DNA of 64,000 nt. Origin: Pseudomonas sp. MF4836 (GTDB lineage: Bacteria > Pseudomonadota > Gammaproteobacteria > Pseudomonadales > Pseudomonadaceae). Both the position numbers and the translations under genes were made by a program. The notes beneath the pieces were generated by a model. The model ran no database searches, was not told the DNA's origin, and was given only the letters and a program-made list of their open reading frames with translations. Of this stretch, positions 21,239 through 34,750 are shown piece by piece. Where the stretch lies: positions 124,001-188,000 of the forward strand of contig NZ_MVOL01000004.1 of the NCBI RefSeq assembly GCF_002018875.1. The letters run 5' to 3'. Position 1 is the stretch's first letter. Each line of letters opens with the position of its first letter.

Positions 21239-22111
21239 ATGGCCGTCAAGAAACGAGGTCTCGGACGTGGACTGGATGCACTGCTGAGTGGTCCGACCGT
21301 CAGTTCTCTGGAAGAACAGGCGACCCAAGCCGACCAGCGCGAGTTGCAACACCTGCCGCTGGACCTGATCCAGCGCGGCAAGTATCAACCGCGTCGTGAC
21401 ATGGACCCCCAGGCGCTGGAAGAATTGGCGCAGTCGATCAAGGCCCAGGGCGTGATGCAGCCGATCGTGGTTCGCCCCATCGGCTCCGGGCGTTTTGAAA
21501 TCATCGCCGGTGAACGCCGTTGGCGCGCCAGCCAGCAGGCCGGTCAGGAAACCATCCCGGCGATGGTCCGCGACGTACCGGATGAAACCGCCATTGCCAT
21601 GGCACTGATCGAGAATATCCAGCGCGAAGATCTCAACCCGATCGAAGAAGCCGTGGCCCTGCAGCGCTTGCAGCAGGAGTTCCAGCTGACTCAGCAACAG
21701 GTCGCCGAAGCCGTGGGCAAGTCCCGCGTGACCGTGGCCAACCTGCTGCGCCTGATCGCGCTGCCGGAAGTGATCAAGACCATGCTGTCCCATGGCGACC
21801 TGGAGATGGGTCATGCCCGAGCCTTGCTCGGTCTTCCGGAAAATCAACAGGTTGAAGGGGCGCGACACGTTGTCGCACGGGGGCTGACCGTACGCCAGAC
21901 CGAGGCCCTGGTTCGCCAGTGGTTGAGTGGCAAACAGGAGCCCGCTGAACCGGTCAAGCCGGACCCGGATATCGCCCGACTCGAACAGCGTCTGGCTGAG
22001 CGCCTAGGCTCTGCGGTGCAGATCCGCCACGGGAAGAAGGGCAAAGGGCAGTTGGTGATTGGGTACAACTCCCTTGATGAGCTCCAGGGCGTCCTCGCAC
22101 ACATCCGCTGA
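21239..22111 (+). CDS. parB: Chromosome partitioning protein ParB (Spo0J)
   Basis: 290 residues. ParB is a CTP-dependent DNA clamp loaded at parS. The N-terminus has the Lys/Arg-rich MAVKKRGLGRGLDALL, which in the family stimulates ParA ATPase. The CTP-binding GERRWRA motif and IENIQREDLNPIEEA follow, and then the helix-turn-helix around QQVAEAVGKSRVTVANLLRL. The C-terminal dimerisation domain closes the protein. Its targets in this window are the parS sites at 9077, 9707 and 54606. Confidence 0.98.
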   Translation: MAVKKRGLGRGLDALLSGPTVSSLEEQATQADQRELQHLPLDLIQRGKYQPRRDMDPQALEELAQSIKAQGVMQPIVVRPIGSGRFEIIAGERRWRASQQAGQETIPAMVRDVPDETAIAMALIENIQREDLNPIEEAVALQRLQQEFQLTQQQVAEAVGKSRVTVANLLRLIALPEVIKTMLSHGDLEMGHARALLGLPENQQVEGARHVVARGLTVRQTEALVRQWLSGKQEPAEPVKPDPDIARLEQRLAERLGSAVQIRHGKKGKGQLVIGYNSLDELQGVLAHIR

Positions 22112-22156
22112 AACATTTCCTCATGTAGCGCGCAGTCGGAAATCACTACCTGGCAG

Positions 22157-22185
22157 TTGAATAGGGGCTGAACCGCCCCTATACT
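22157..22185 (+). promoter_or_regulatory. Promoter of the atp operon with inverted repeat in the spacer
   Basis: TTGAAT at 22157-22162 and TATACT at 22180-22185 are exactly 17 bases apart, 75 bases before atpI. An 8-base perfect inverted repeat, ATAGGGGC (22161-22168) and GCCCCTAT (22175-22182), spans the whole spacer and touches both hexamers. It could be an operator, or the terminator stem of parB read in a dual role; it lacks a T run. Confidence 0.65.
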
Positions 22186-22256
22186 CTGCGCGCATTTTGT
22201 CGGCACAAATTATGCCAAGTTATTGAATTCTGGCAGCCGACCATTGAGGAGCAACC

Positions 22257-23556
<1,300 letters not shown>

Positions 23557-23580
23557 GACCGGTTTCGACTAGTCTGATGT

Positions 23581-23602
23581 CCCTCTCGCCTCGGTGAGAG
23601 GG
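23581..23602 (+). promoter_or_regulatory. Stem-loop between atpB and atpE
   Basis: CCCTCTC at 23581-23587 pairs with GAGAGGG at 23596-23602, and further CC/GG pairing extends it. No T run follows, so it is more likely an mRNA stabiliser or processing site than a terminator. It could help make the high atpE dose the c-ring requires. Confidence 0.45.
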
Positions 23603-23671
23603 GGCCCTTACAGGGCATGAAACGATTTGTTTTACCGCTTTAATCTAAAAAACCTAAACCATACGACGTAA

Positions 23672-23944
<273 letters not shown>

Positions 23945-24001
23945 TCACTCGATTCTTCGAGTTGATTGGTGTGATGGACAACGAACGAGCGAGGTGTTGG
24001 C

Positions 24002-24472
24002 GTGAACATTAATGCAACCCTGATTGGTCAGTCCGTTGCGTTCTTAATTTTTGTAGTGTTCTGCATGAAGTTCATTTGGCCTCCGGTCATTGCAGCTTTG
24101 CACGAACGCCAAAAGAAGATCGCGGATGGACTGGACGCTGCCAGCCGAGCAGCTCGTGACCTGGAACTGGCCCAAGATAAAGCGGGTCAGCAACTGCGCG
24201 ATGCAAAAGCTCAGGCAGCCGAAATCATTGAGCAAGCCAAGAAACGCGGCTCTCAGATCGTCGACGAGGCCCGTGAACAGGCTCGTGTCGAAGCTGACCG
24301 TGTGAAGGCTCAGGCTCAGGCCGAGATCGAACAGGAACTGAACGGTGTCAAAGACGCGCTGCGTGCCCAACTGGGTAGCCTGGCAGTCAACGGCGCAGAG
24401 AAGATCCTGGGTGCCACAATCGATCAAAACGCGCACGCAGAGCTGGTTAACAAACTGGCTGCTGAAATTTAA
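24002..24472 (+). CDS. atpF: ATP synthase Fo subunit b
   Basis: 156 residues. Subunit b is the peripheral stalk joining subunit a to F1 through delta. One N-terminal membrane helix (about 5-25, with F-I-W-P-P-V-I) is followed by a long charged, Ala/Gln/Glu-rich helix that dimerises as a coiled coil. GTG 24002 is used as the start ([14 protein letters not shown]). It lies 57 bases after atpE and 12 before atpH. Confidence 0.97.
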   Translation: MNINATLIGQSVAFLIFVVFCMKFIWPPVIAALHERQKKIADGLDAASRAARDLELAQDKAGQQLRDAKAQAAEIIEQAKKRGSQIVDEAREQARVEADRVKAQAQAEIEQELNGVKDALRAQLGSLAVNGAEKILGATIDQNAHAELVNKLAAEI

Positions 24473-24484
24473 GCGAGGGCGATC

Positions 24485-25021
24485 ATGGCAGAACTGACCA
24501 CGTTGGCCCGACCTTACGCTAAGGCGGCCTTCGAGCACGCTCAGGCCCACCAGCAACTGGCCTCTTGGTCAGCCATGCTCGGCCTGGCTGCAGCGGTGTC
24601 ACAAGATGACACCATGCAGCGCGTGCTCAAGGCCCCGCGACTGACGAGCGCAGAAAAGGCCACCACGTTTATCGACGTGTGTGGCGACAAGTTTGATGCC
24701 AAGGCACAGAATTTCATTCACGTTGCCGCCGAAAACGATCGTCTCCTGCTGTTGCCGGAGATTTCCGCTCTGTTCGACCTGTACAAGGCTGAACAAGAGA
24801 AATCGGTAGATGTGGATGTCACCAGTGCTTTCGCATTGAACCAAGAACAGCAAGACAAACTCGCCAAGGTTCTCAGTGCACGGCTCGGCCGGGAAGTGCG
24901 CCTGCACGCTGCGGAGGATGCCAGCCTGATTGGTGGCGTCGTAATCCGCGCCGGCGACCTGGTTATCGATGGCTCGATTCGCGGCAAACTCGCGAACCTA
25001 GCCGAAGCATTGAAATCTTGA
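24485..25021 (+). CDS. atpH: ATP synthase F1 subunit delta
   Basis: 178 residues. Delta links the b stalk to the top of the alpha/beta hexamer. The N-terminal six-helix domain begins [17 protein letters not shown] and the C-terminal part has the family segment [11 protein letters not shown], then [16 protein letters not shown]. Fourth structural gene of the operon, 21 bases before atpA. Confidence 0.97.
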   Translation: MAELTTLARPYAKAAFEHAQAHQQLASWSAMLGLAAAVSQDDTMQRVLKAPRLTSAEKATTFIDVCGDKFDAKAQNFIHVAAENDRLLLLPEISALFDLYKAEQEKSVDVDVTSAFALNQEQQDKLAKVLSARLGREVRLHAAEDASLIGGVVIRAGDLVIDGSIRGKLANLAEALKS

Positions 25022-25042
25022 GTTTGAAGGGGCAGCAGAGCA

Positions 25043-26587
25043 ATGCAGCAACTCAATCCTTCCGAAATAAGTGAAATTATCAAGGGCCGCATCGACAAGC
25101 TCGATGTGACCTCCCAAGCCCGTAACGAAGGCACTGTCGTCAGCGTATCTGACGGCATCGTGCGGATTCACGGTCTGGCCGACGTCATGTACGGCGAGAT
25201 GATCGAGTTTCCGGGCGGCGTCTACGGTATGGCCCTCAACCTGGAGCAAGACTCCGTAGGTGCCGTTGTATTGGGCGCATACACCAGTCTGGCTGAAGGC
25301 ATGAGCGCCAAGTGCACCGGCCGCATCCTCGAGGTTCCAGTTGGTAAGGAACTCCTGGGTCGCGTAGTCGACGCACTGGGTAACCCAGTTGACGGCAAAG
25401 GTCCGCTGAACAACACCTTGACCGACGCGGTCGAGAAAGTTGCTCCAGGCGTGATCTGGCGTAAGTCGGTAGACCAGCCTGTACAGACTGGCTACAAGGC
25501 TGTCGATGCCATGATCCCAGTCGGCCGTGGCCAGCGTGAGCTGATCATCGGTGACCGTCAGATCGGTAAAACCGCTCTGGCGATCGACGCGATCATCAAC
25601 CAGAAGAACAGCGGTATCTTCTGCGTCTACGTTGCTATCGGTCAGAAACAATCGACCATCGCCAACGTGGTTCGCAAGCTGGAAGAAAACGGCGCCCTGG
25701 CCAACACGATCATCGTGGCTGCCAGTGCTTCGGAATCTCCTGCGCTGCAATTCCTGGCACCGTACTCCGGTTGCACCATGGGCGAGTTCTTCCGCGACCG
25801 CGGTGAAGACGCGCTGATCGTTTATGACGATCTGTCCAAGCAAGCAGTGGCTTACCGCCAGATTTCCCTGCTGCTGCGTCGTCCACCAGGCCGTGAAGCC
25901 TACCCAGGCGACGTGTTCTATCTCCACTCCCGTCTGCTGGAGCGCGCATCCCGCGTTTCGGAAGAGTACGTAGAGAAGTTCACCAACGGCGCGGTAACCG
26001 GCAAAACCGGTTCCCTGACTGCTCTGCCGATCATCGAAACTCAAGCTGGCGACGTTTCCGCGTTCGTTCCGACCAACGTGATTTCCATCACTGACGGTCA
26101 GATCTTCCTGGAATCGGCCATGTTCAACTCCGGGATCCGTCCTGCTGTGAACGCCGGTGTTTCGGTATCCCGTGTAGGTGGTGCTGCTCAGACCAAGATC
26201 ATCAAGAAGCTCTCCGGTGGTATCCGTACCGCTCTGGCTCAGTACCGTGAACTGGCGGCATTCGCCCAGTTCGCTTCTGACCTGGACGAAGCGACCCGTA
26301 AGCAACTTGAGCATGGTCAGCGCGTTACCGAGCTGATGAAGCAGAAGCAATACGCGCCAATGTCGATCGCCGACATGTCGCTGTCGCTGTATGCCGCTGA
26401 GCGCGGGTTCCTGACTGACGTCGAAATCACCAAGGTCGGCAGCTTTGAACAAGCGCTGATTGCTTACTTCAACCGCGATCATGCCGACTTGTTGGCCAAG
26501 ATCAACGTGAAGGGTGACTTCAATGACGAAATCGACGCTGGCCTGAAAGCCGGTATCGAGAAGTTCAAGGCCACCCAAACCTGGTAA
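25043..26587 (+). CDS. atpA: ATP synthase F1 subunit alpha
   Basis: 514 residues, the usual length. Alpha binds non-catalytic nucleotide and supplies the arginine finger to the catalytic site. The P-loop is [10 protein letters not shown] around residue 170, and the segment [20 protein letters not shown] is the conserved DELSEED-preceding region. The N-terminus begins [14 protein letters not shown]. Followed after 50 bases by atpG. Confidence 0.99.
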   Translation: MQQLNPSEISEIIKGRIDKLDVTSQARNEGTVVSVSDGIVRIHGLADVMYGEMIEFPGGVYGMALNLEQDSVGAVVLGAYTSLAEGMSAKCTGRILEVPVGKELLGRVVDALGNPVDGKGPLNNTLTDAVEKVAPGVIWRKSVDQPVQTGYKAVDAMIPVGRGQRELIIGDRQIGKTALAIDAIINQKNSGIFCVYVAIGQKQSTIANVVRKLEENGALANTIIVAASASESPALQFLAPYSGCTMGEFFRDRGEDALIVYDDLSKQAVAYRQISLLLRRPPGREAYPGDVFYLHSRLLERASRVSEEYVEKFTNGAVTGKTGSLTALPIIETQAGDVSAFVPTNVISITDGQIFLESAMFNSGIRPAVNAGVSVSRVGGAAQTKIIKKLSGGIRTALAQYRELAAFAQFASDLDEATRKQLEHGQRVTELMKQKQYAPMSIADMSLSLYAAERGFLTDVEITKVGSFEQALIAYFNRDHADLLAKINVKGDFNDEIDAGLKAGIEKFKATQTW

Positions 26588-26637
26588 GCCGCAGCGGGAG
26601 CCGCAAGGCTCCCGCTTGCTAACCTGATAGGTGTTAC

Positions 26638-27498
26638 ATGGCAGGCGCAAAAGAGATTCGCAGTAAGATTGCGAGCATCAAAAGCACGCAAAAAATTACC
26701 AGCGCCATGGAAAAAGTGGCGGTCAGCAAAATGCGCAAGGCACAAATGCGCATGGCTGCTAGCCGTCCTTATGCGGAGCGTATCCGCCAGGTAATTGGGC
26801 ATCTGGCCAACGCCAACCCGGAATATCGCCACCCGTTCATGATCGACCGCGAAATCAAGCGCGTTGGTTATGTCGTCGTGAGCAGTGACCGTGGTTTGTG
26901 CGGTGGCTTGAACACCAACCTGTTCAAGGCCCTGGTCAAGGACATGGCGGTAAACCGCGAAAACGGCGTCGAGATCGATCTGTGCGTGGTAGGCAGCAAA
27001 GGTGCGGCATTCTTCCGCAACTTCGGCGGTAACGTCGTTGCAGCCATCAGCCACTTGGGTGAAGAGCCGTCGATCAATGATCTGATCGGCAGCGTCAAGG
27101 TGATGCTGGATGCTTATCTGGAAGGCCGTATTGATCGCCTGTCCGTGGTGTCCAACAAGTTCATCAACACCATGACGCAGCAGCCTAAGGTGGAGCAGTT
27201 GATTCCGCTGGAGGCAACCCCGGATCAAGAACTCAAGCACCACTGGGACTACCTCTACGAACCAGACGCCAAAGAGCTGCTAGACGGCTTGATGGTGCGC
27301 TACGTGGAGTCGCAGGTGTACCAGGCGGTGGTCGAGAACAACGCAGCTGAACAAGCCGCGCGGATGATCGCAATGAAGAACGCTACCGACAACGCCGGTG
27401 ATTTGATCAGCGATTTGCAGCTGATCTACAACAAGGCGCGTCAGGCTGCGATCACCCAAGAGATCTCGGAAATCGTCGGCGGCGCTGCCGCGGTTTAA
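26638..27498 (+). CDS. atpG: ATP synthase F1 subunit gamma
   Basis: 286 residues. Gamma is the central rotating shaft. Its two long coiled-coil helices are seen at the N-terminus ([19 protein letters not shown]) and C-terminus ([10 protein letters not shown], then the [12 protein letters not shown] end). The Rossmann-like domain between contains [11 protein letters not shown]. It lies 27 bases before atpD. Confidence 0.98.
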   Translation: MAGAKEIRSKIASIKSTQKITSAMEKVAVSKMRKAQMRMAASRPYAERIRQVIGHLANANPEYRHPFMIDREIKRVGYVVVSSDRGLCGGLNTNLFKALVKDMAVNRENGVEIDLCVVGSKGAAFFRNFGGNVVAAISHLGEEPSINDLIGSVKVMLDAYLEGRIDRLSVVSNKFINTMTQQPKVEQLIPLEATPDQELKHHWDYLYEPDAKELLDGLMVRYVESQVYQAVVENNAAEQAARMIAMKNATDNAGDLISDLQLIYNKARQAAITQEISEIVGGAAAV

Positions 27499-28902
<1,404 letters not shown>

Positions 28903-28947
28903 TCCCGGCGCCCGGCAACGGGCGCTAATTTAGGTTGAGGCAAGCAG

Positions 28948-29373
28948 ATGGCTATGACAGTCCATTGCGATATCGTCAGCGCGGAAGGGGAAATCTTCTC
29001 CGGTCTGGTTGAAATGGTAATTGCGCACGGTGAGCTGGGTGATCTTGGTATCGCTCTGGGTCACGCACCGCTGATCACCAATTTGAAGCCAGGTCCGATC
29101 CGCTTGATCAAGCAGGGCGGGGAAACCGAGGTGTTTTACATCTCCGGTGGTTTCCTCGAGGTTCAGCCGAACATGGTCAAGGTTCTTGCCGACACCGTGC
29201 AACGTGCTGCCGACCTGGACGAAGCCTCCGCTCAGCAAGCCGTCAAGGCCGCTGAGAAGGCCCTGAATGAAAAGGGCGCAGATTTCGACTACGGTTCTGC
29301 TGCTGCACGTCTGGCCGAGGCTGCAGCTCAGCTGCGCACCGTCCAGCAGATCCGCAAAAAGTTTGGCGGCTAA
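28948..29373 (+). CDS. atpC: ATP synthase F1 subunit epsilon
   Basis: 141 residues. Epsilon sits at the foot of gamma and can inhibit ATP hydrolysis. The N-terminal beta-sandwich has [15 protein letters not shown] and H-G-E-L-G-D-L-G-I; the C-terminal helical hairpin is Ala/Glu-rich and ends R-K-K-F-G-G. It closes the atp operon and is followed by a strong terminator. Confidence 0.98.
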   Translation: MAMTVHCDIVSAEGEIFSGLVEMVIAHGELGDLGIALGHAPLITNLKPGPIRLIKQGGETEVFYISGGFLEVQPNMVKVLADTVQRAADLDEASAQQAVKAAEKALNEKGADFDYGSAAARLAEAAAQLRTVQQIRKKFGG

Positions 29374-29399
29374 GCCCTGAGCTTTATGTGTGATTGATT

Positions 29400-29433
29400 A
29401 AAAAGGGTAGCCTCGGCTACCCTTTTTCTTTTT
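29400..29433 (+). terminator. Terminator of the atp operon
   Basis: GGGTAGC at 29405-29411 pairs with GCTACCC at 29416-29422 around a CTCG loop, followed by TTTTTCTTTTT. The preceding A run lets it act in the reverse direction as well. Confidence 0.93.
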
Positions 29434-29487
29434 CTGCAACTCTCACTTCTTGGTCGTAGCCTGACCTCCCAGGATTGGTAGCCAGTC

Positions 29488-30855
29488 ATGTCTCTCGAAA
29501 TCGTTATTCTCGCTGCCGGTCAAGGCACGCGCATGCGCTCGGCCTTGCCGAAGGTTCTGCACCCGGTGGCGGGCAACTCCATGCTCGGCCATGTTATCCA
29601 CAGTGCCCGCCAGCTCAGCCCGGAGCGGATTCACGTGGTCATCGGCCACGGTGCCGATGCCGTGCGCGAGCGCCTGGCAGCGGATGATCTGAATTTCGTG
29701 CTGCAGGACAAGCAGCTCGGTACCGGCCATGCGGTTGCCCAGGCGGTGCCGTTCATCAGTGCCGATACGGTGCTGATCCTCTATGGCGACGTGCCGTTGA
29801 TCGAGGTCGAGACCCTGCAACGCCTGCTATTGCAGGCCGGCCCCGAGCAGTTAGGCCTGTTGACGGTTGAATTGGCGGACCCGACCGGCTACGGGCGCAT
29901 CGTGCGCAACGGCGAAGGCAAGGTTACCGCCATCGTCGAGCAGAAGGACGCCAACGAAGCCGAGCGTGCTATCACCGAAGGCAACACCGGTATTCTCGCG
30001 GTCCCGGCCAAGCGTCTGGGCGACTGGATGAGTCGGCTGTCGAATAACAACGCCCAGGGCGAGTATTACCTGACCGATGTGATTGCCATGGCGGTCAGCG
30101 ACGGGTTGACCGTGGCCACCGAGCAACCCCATGACGCCATGGAAGTGCAGGGCGCCAACGATCGCAAGCAACTGTCGGAACTGGAGCGGCACTACCAGTT
30201 GCGCGCGGCGCGTCGTCTGATGGCCCAGGGCGTGACCCTGCGCGACCCGGCACGTTTTGACGTCCGCGGTGACGTCACGGTCGGCCGCGACGTGCTGATC
30301 GATATCAACGTGATTCTTGAAGGCCGGGTAGTGATCGAGGACGACGTGGTTATCGGCCCTAACTGCGTGATCAAGGACAGCACCCTGCGCAAGGGGGTGG
30401 TGATCAAGGCGAACAGCCACATCGATGGCGCGGTGTTGGGCGAGGGCAGCGATGCCGGTCCTTTCGCCCGCCTGCGTCCGGGCACGGTGCTGGATGCCCG
30501 GGCCCATGTGGGTAACTTTGTCGAACTGAAGAATGCTCACCTCGGCGAAGACGCCAAGGCCGGTCATCTGACCTACCTGGGCGATGCCGAAATCGGCGCA
30601 CGGACCAACATCGGTGCGGGCACCATCACCTGCAACTATGACGGCGCCAACAAGCACAAGACGGTGCTGGGCCAGGATGTATTCATCGGTTCCAACAACT
30701 CCCTGGTGGCGCCTGTGGATATCTTGGACGGCGCGACAACTGCGGCCGGTTCGACGATCAACCAGAAGGTGGAGAAATCCCAGTTGGCCGTGGCGCGCTC
30801 CCGGCAAAAGAACATCGACGGCTGGAAACGTCCGGAGAAGATCAAAAAGAACTGA
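29488..30855 (+). CDS. glmU: Bifunctional GlcNAc-1-P uridyltransferase / GlcN-1-P acetyltransferase
   Basis: 455 residues. GlmU acetylates glucosamine-1-phosphate and then couples it to UTP, giving UDP-GlcNAc for peptidoglycan and lipid A. The N-terminal pyrophosphorylase domain has [19 protein letters not shown] and the YGDVPLI motif. The C-terminal left-handed beta helix shows repeated hexapeptides with [11 protein letters not shown], and the acetyltransferase region [10 protein letters not shown] then N-Y-D-G-A-N-K-H. Perfect DnaA boxes lie at 29594-29602 and just after its stop at 30857-30865. A terminator follows. Confidence 0.99.
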   Translation: MSLEIVILAAGQGTRMRSALPKVLHPVAGNSMLGHVIHSARQLSPERIHVVIGHGADAVRERLAADDLNFVLQDKQLGTGHAVAQAVPFISADTVLILYGDVPLIEVETLQRLLLQAGPEQLGLLTVELADPTGYGRIVRNGEGKVTAIVEQKDANEAERAITEGNTGILAVPAKRLGDWMSRLSNNNAQGEYYLTDVIAMAVSDGLTVATEQPHDAMEVQGANDRKQLSELERHYQLRAARRLMAQGVTLRDPARFDVRGDVTVGRDVLIDINVILEGRVVIEDDVVIGPNCVIKDSTLRKGVVIKANSHIDGAVLGEGSDAGPFARLRPGTVLDARAHVGNFVELKNAHLGEDAKAGHLTYLGDAEIGARTNIGAGTITCNYDGANKHKTVLGQDVFIGSNNSLVAPVDILDGATTAAGSTINQKVEKSQLAVARSRQKNIDGWKRPEKIKKN

Positions 30856-30861
30856 GTTATC

Positions 30862-30896
30862 CACAGCCCGGGTGCAATGCCCGGGCTGTTGTTGCA
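30862..30896 (+). terminator. Terminator after glmU
   Basis: ACAGCCCGGG at 30863-30872 pairs perfectly with CCCGGGCTGT at 30880-30889, followed by the short T-rich TTGTTG. It overlaps the DnaA box at 30857-30865. Confidence 0.8.
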
Positions 30897-31093
30897 TAGA
30901 TGTCGGGCACAAGTGAGCTTCCGACTCCCACCCGAGAGGCATGCACCGGGTAGCGCCGATCGTAGCTAGACCCGTTCTGTGGATAACTTTCCACCCGCCA
31001 ACACCCATGGTTTTTTCCATCGCCCGCTTGACGAATTTCAGCCGATAGGTTTTGATTGCTTCCGTTATCTTTCGAATCGAAACTTAAGCCCCC

Positions 31094-31861
31094 ATGTCGA
31101 AACGCAATACACCCCAACGACGCCACAATATTCTTGCCTTGCTCAATGAACAGGGCGAAGTGAGCGTGGACGAGCTGGCCAAGCGCTTCGAAACTTCGGA
31201 AGTTACGATCCGCAAGGATCTGGCTGCACTTGAGAGCCACGGTTTGCTGCTGCGACGCTACGGCGGTGCTATCAGCATGCCCCAGGAATTGGTCAGCGAG
31301 ATTGGCCAGCCGGTCTCCAAGTACAAGCAGGCTATCGCCCGCGCTGCGGTCAAACGCATTCGCGAGCACGCGCGGATCATCATCGACAGCGGCAGTACCA
31401 CCGCCGCCATGATTCCCGAACTTGGCCAGCAGCCAGGCCTGGTGGTCATGACCAACTCCCTGCACGTGGCCAACGCCCTGAGCGAACTGGAGCACGAGCC
31501 GGTGCTGTTGATGACCGGTGGCACCTGGGACCCGCACTCCGAGTCCTTTCAAGGCCAGGTCGCCGAACAGGTACTACGCTCCTACGACTTCGACCAGTTG
31601 TTTATCGGCGCCGACGGTATCGATCTGGTGCGAGGAACCACCACCTTCAACGAGTTGCTGGGCTTGAGCCGAGTGATGGCCGATGTGGCCCGGGAAGTGG
31701 TGGTGATGGTGGAGGCTGACAAGATCGGCCGCAAGATTCCCAACCTGGAGCTGCCATGGAGCAGTGTCCATACCCTTATTACCGACGATCGCCTGCCGCT
31801 CGAGGCCCGCGACCAGATCCAGGCCCGTGGCATTACGCTGATATGCGCGGCTGTCATTTAG
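31094..31861 (+). CDS. glmR: DeoR-family transcriptional regulator GlmR
   Basis: 255 residues. The N-terminal DeoR-type helix-turn-helix is at about 8-60 ([12 protein letters not shown], then [12 protein letters not shown]). The C-terminal sugar-phosphate sensor domain has the [10 protein letters not shown] motif and the I-G-A-D-G-I-D segment. In P. aeruginosa the equivalent gene between glmU and glmS is called glmR. Its ATG is 238 bases after glmU, and it precedes glmS by ten bases, so it probably adjusts glmS expression to amino-sugar supply. A perfect DnaA box lies upstream at 30978-30986. Confidence 0.9.
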   Translation: MSKRNTPQRRHNILALLNEQGEVSVDELAKRFETSEVTIRKDLAALESHGLLLRRYGGAISMPQELVSEIGQPVSKYKQAIARAAVKRIREHARIIIDSGSTTAAMIPELGQQPGLVVMTNSLHVANALSELEHEPVLLMTGGTWDPHSESFQGQVAEQVLRSYDFDQLFIGADGIDLVRGTTTFNELLGLSRVMADVAREVVVMVEADKIGRKIPNLELPWSSVHTLITDDRLPLEARDQIQARGITLICAAVI

Positions 31862-31871
31862 GAGAAAAACC

Positions 31872-33704
31872 ATGTGTGGAATTGTTGGCGCCGTTGCTGA
31901 ACGTAATATCACGCCGATCCTGCTCGAAGGCCTCAAACGCCTTGAATACCGTGGCTATGACAGCGCCGGTGTAGCCGTTTTCACCAACGCCGGCACCCTA
32001 GAGCGCGTGCGTCGCCCGGGCAAGGTCAGCGAGTTGGAACAGGCCCTGGAGGCTGAACCTCTGGTTGGCCGCCTGGGTATCGCCCACACCCGTTGGGCCA
32101 CCCACGGTGCCCCTTGCGAGCGCAACGCCCACCCGCATTTCTCCGGCGACCTGGCCGTGGTGCACAACGGCATCATCGAGAACCACGAAGCCCTGCGCGC
32201 ACAGCTCAAGGCCCAGGGTTATGTGTTCACCTCCGACACCGACACCGAAGTCATCGCCCACCTGCTGAACCTCAAGCTCAAGGAGCTGGGTGACCTGACC
32301 GTGGCCCTCAAGGCCACCGTCAAAGAGTTGCATGGCGCCTACGGCCTGGCGGTGATCAGCGCCTCCCAGCCTGACCGCGTGATTGCCGCCCGCAGCGGCA
32401 GCCCGCTGGTGATCGGCCTGGGCCTTGGCGAGAACTTCCTGGCTTCCGACCAACTGGCCCTGCGCCAGGTGACCGACCGCTTCATGTACCTGGAGGAGGG
32501 CGATATCGCCGAGATCCGCCGCGACAGCGTGCAGATCTGGGACGTGACGGGGAACCCGGTCGAGCGCGAAGCCGTGCAGTACCGCGACGGTGCCGAAGCT
32601 GCCGACAAGGGCGAGTTCCGCCACTTCATGCTCAAGGAAATCCACGAGCAGCCAGCCGTGGTGCAACGCACCCTGGAAGGCCGTCTGAGTCAGAACCAGG
32701 TGTTGGTCCAGGCCTTCGGTCCACAGGCCGCCGAGCTGTTCGCCAAAGTGCGCAATGTCCAGATCGTCGCCTGCGGCACCAGTTACCACGCCGGCATGGT
32801 TGCCCGTTACTGGCTCGAAGAGCTGGCCGGCATCCCGTGCCAGGTCGAAGTTGCCAGCGAGTTCCGCTACCGCAAGGTGGTGGTGCAGCCTGACACCCTG
32901 TTCGTCACCATTTCCCAGTCCGGGGAAACCGCCGACACCCTGGCCGCCCTGCGCAATGCCAAGGAGCTGGGTTTTCTCGCCAGCCTGGCCATCTGCAACG
33001 TCGGCATCAGCTCGCTGGTGCGTGAATCCGACCTGACCCTGCTGACCCAGGCCGGCCGTGAAATTGGCGTAGCCTCGACCAAGGCGTTCACCACGCAACT
33101 GGTCGGCCTGCTGCTGCTGACCCTGTCCCTGGGCCAGGTCCGTGGCACCCTGGCCAAGGGCGTCGAAGCGACCCTGGTAGAAGAGTTGCGCCGCCTGCCG
33201 ACCCGCCTGGGCGAAGCCCTGGCCATGGACAGCACGGTGGAAAAAATCGCTGAGCTGTTCGCCGAGAAGAACCACACCCTGTTCCTGGGTCGCGGTGCGC
33301 AATTCCCGGTGGCCATGGAAGGAGCGCTCAAGCTCAAGGAAATCTCCTACATTCACGCTGAAGCCTACCCGGCCGGCGAGTTGAAACACGGCCCGCTGGC
33401 GCTTGTGGATAACGACATGCCGGTGGTGACTGTGGCGCCGAACAACGAGTTGCTGGAGAAGCTCAAGTCCAACCTGCAGGAAGTGCGCGCCCGTGGCGGC
33501 GAGCTGATCGTGTTCGCCGATGAACAGGCAGGCATGACCAATGGCGAAGGCACCCACGTGGTCCACATGCCGCACATCCACGACATCCTGTCGCCGATCC
33601 TCTACACCATCCCGCTGCAACTGCTGTCCTACTACGTCGCCGTGCTCAAGGGCACCGACGTCGACCAACCGCGCAACCTGGCCAAGTCGGTGACAGTGGA
33701 GTGA
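31872..33704 (+). CDS. glmS: Glucosamine-fructose-6-phosphate aminotransferase (isomerising)
   Basis: 610 residues. GlmS converts fructose-6-phosphate and glutamine to glucosamine-6-phosphate, the entry step to UDP-GlcNAc. The N-terminal Ntn glutaminase domain starts with the nucleophile C2 ([12 protein letters not shown]), and the H-N-G-I-I-E-N motif follows. Two SIS domains bind the sugar phosphate ([21 protein letters not shown]). The C-terminus ends N-L-A-K-S-V-T-V-E, whose codons form the TnsD target of Tn7. No glmS ribozyme-like leader is expected or seen; the ten-base gap after glmR carries GGAG. Confidence 0.99.
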   Translation: MCGIVGAVAERNITPILLEGLKRLEYRGYDSAGVAVFTNAGTLERVRRPGKVSELEQALEAEPLVGRLGIAHTRWATHGAPCERNAHPHFSGDLAVVHNGIIENHEALRAQLKAQGYVFTSDTDTEVIAHLLNLKLKELGDLTVALKATVKELHGAYGLAVISASQPDRVIAARSGSPLVIGLGLGENFLASDQLALRQVTDRFMYLEEGDIAEIRRDSVQIWDVTGNPVEREAVQYRDGAEAADKGEFRHFMLKEIHEQPAVVQRTLEGRLSQNQVLVQAFGPQAAELFAKVRNVQIVACGTSYHAGMVARYWLEELAGIPCQVEVASEFRYRKVVVQPDTLFVTISQSGETADTLAALRNAKELGFLASLAICNVGISSLVRESDLTLLTQAGREIGVASTKAFTTQLVGLLLLTLSLGQVRGTLAKGVEATLVEELRRLPTRLGEALAMDSTVEKIAELFAEKNHTLFLGRGAQFPVAMEGALKLKEISYIHAEAYPAGELKHGPLALVDNDMPVVTVAPNNELLEKLKSNLQEVRARGGELIVFADEQAGMTNGEGTHVVHMPHIHDILSPILYTIPLQLLSYYVAVLKGTDVDQPRNLAKSVTVE

Positions 33705-33731
33705 GTTATCCACAGGCGTAAATCGCGTGGA
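33675..33731 (+). other. attTn7 attachment site (unoccupied)
   Basis: The last 30 or so bases of glmS (encoding N-L-A-K-S-V-T-V-E) are the TnsD recognition sequence, and Tn7 inserts about 25 bases past the stop, near 33729. No Tn7 end repeats or tns genes follow, so the site appears empty. A perfect DnaA box (33706-33714) lies between the recognition sequence and the insertion point. Confidence 0.75.
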
Positions 33732-33838
33732 TTGAGAGGCTTAAAAGTGTCGCAGGAGCCGGCTAGGTCTGTCCTACCGCCTCCTGCCTTTCGCAACCAC
33801 CTCGCGCCTGATGGTCCAACACTGAGCAAAGGGCGCAG

Positions 33839-34750
33839 TTAAAGGTGGAAATCGCCCGCAGCCTCCGGCTGGTAAAGCACTTTCCTGATCTCAATCCGAC
33901 GGGTCCGATCTGAAATTCGCCAGTCGATGGCGTCCCCCTCCTGATAGCCCAGGATGGCGGCGCCGATATCGGAATACACGGAATGCTTCCCTGCGTTGCT
34001 ATCCGCGTCTTCAGGGTAGACCAAGGCCACTTCCATCTCTTCGTCGTCCAGCTGCAGCAAGGTCCTGGAGTTCATCGTGACGACATTGCGCGCCACCTGC
34101 TGTGGCTTGACCACAATGGCTCGCTCAAGCTCATGTTCGAGTTCAACAACGGCCGGGCCTTGCTCGAGCACGATTAGACTTTCGAGCCTGGCCTTGTCGA
34201 TTTCAGTGATGTAGATCCTGGTGGAGTCGCCAGCAGCACCTTCGCGCAAGAACTGGCGATAGCGCCCCGCCGTCATGGAAAATGACTTCAATGTCGGCGT
34301 TTCGCTCTCAAGCACAAAGCCGCTGCGCAGAAAGGCCTTCAGCGAGCGCGCGTTGTCCGGGTGGATCTTGGCGATGAGCTTCTTGGCCCGCATGTCGAGG
34401 AAGGCCAGTTTCATGCCTTCGCGGATCGTGCGGGCGCCAAGGTTGCGGCCCCATTTGTCGCTGTTTCCGATGACCAGGACTATCTCGCAATTTGAGTCGG
34501 TCTTGATCAGACGGACAAAGCCCACCGGGGCGTCGTGCCGGTCATAGGCCATGAAGAATCGGCCGCCCTGGTTGAAGAGATGGGTCAGGATCGGCGATTG
34601 AGTCCGATCGATGGCTTGCTCGATGGAGCGCGAGACATCACGCGAATCGCTCAGATAGCAGGTGACGCGTTCGTCTTCCAACCAATCCATCAGCGTCAGC
34701 GCGTGCGCCCGAGTAATTTCAGGGCACAACGAAATGAAAGGCTTGTTCAT
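33839..34750 (-). CDS. GNAT acetyltransferase fused to GreA/GreB-type (Rnk-like) domain
   Basis: 303 residues from ATG 34750 (MNKPFISLCPEITRAHA); GTG 34759 would add three. Residues about 1-175 form a GNAT N-acetyltransferase domain, with the acetyl-CoA pyrophosphate loop in the W-G-R-N-L-G-A-R-T segment and a later H-P-D-N-A-R-S-L-K-A-F-L-R-S-G-F. Residues about 180-300 match the C-terminal domain of GreA/GreB and Rnk (V-T-M-N-S-R-T-L-L-Q-L, then V-Y-P-E-D-A, S-V-Y-S-D-I-G-A-A-I-L-G). Such fusions are annotated in pseudomonads, but the substrate and any RNA polymerase contact are unproven. It is convergent with glmS, 134 bases away, and stands alone. Confidence 0.85.
   Translation of the reverse strand: MNKPFISLCPEITRAHALTLMDWLEDERVTCYLSDSRDVSRSIEQAIDRTQSPILTHLFNQGGRFFMAYDRHDAPVGFVRLIKTDSNCEIVLVIGNSDKWGRNLGARTIREGMKLAFLDMRAKKLIAKIHPDNARSLKAFLRSGFVLESETPTLKSFSMTAGRYRQFLREGAAGDSTRIYITEIDKARLESLIVLEQGPAVVELEHELERAIVVKPQQVARNVVTMNSRTLLQLDDEEMEVALVYPEDADSNAGKHSVYSDIGAAILGYQEGDAIDWRISDRTRRIEIRKVLYQPEAAGDFHL

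Noticed and set aside
24998..26650. 550-residue minus-strand frame opposite atpA
   Set aside because: Antisense to a certain gene in a conserved operon, with no motif; a codon-bias artefact. The same applies to the frames opposite atpD, glmS and yidC.
31862..31871. glmS ribozyme or riboswitch
   Set aside because: Only ten bases separate glmR and glmS, and this element is typical of Gram-positive bacteria; none is present.
33551..33566. Other CACGTG hexamers as parS (for example here, 16519 and 38055)
   Set aside because: The flanking TTC/GAA arms are missing, so they do not make the 16-base palindrome.
33705..33838. Occupied attTn7
   Set aside because: No Tn7 end repeats, tns genes or target duplication are visible; the next gene is a chromosomal GNAT fusion.
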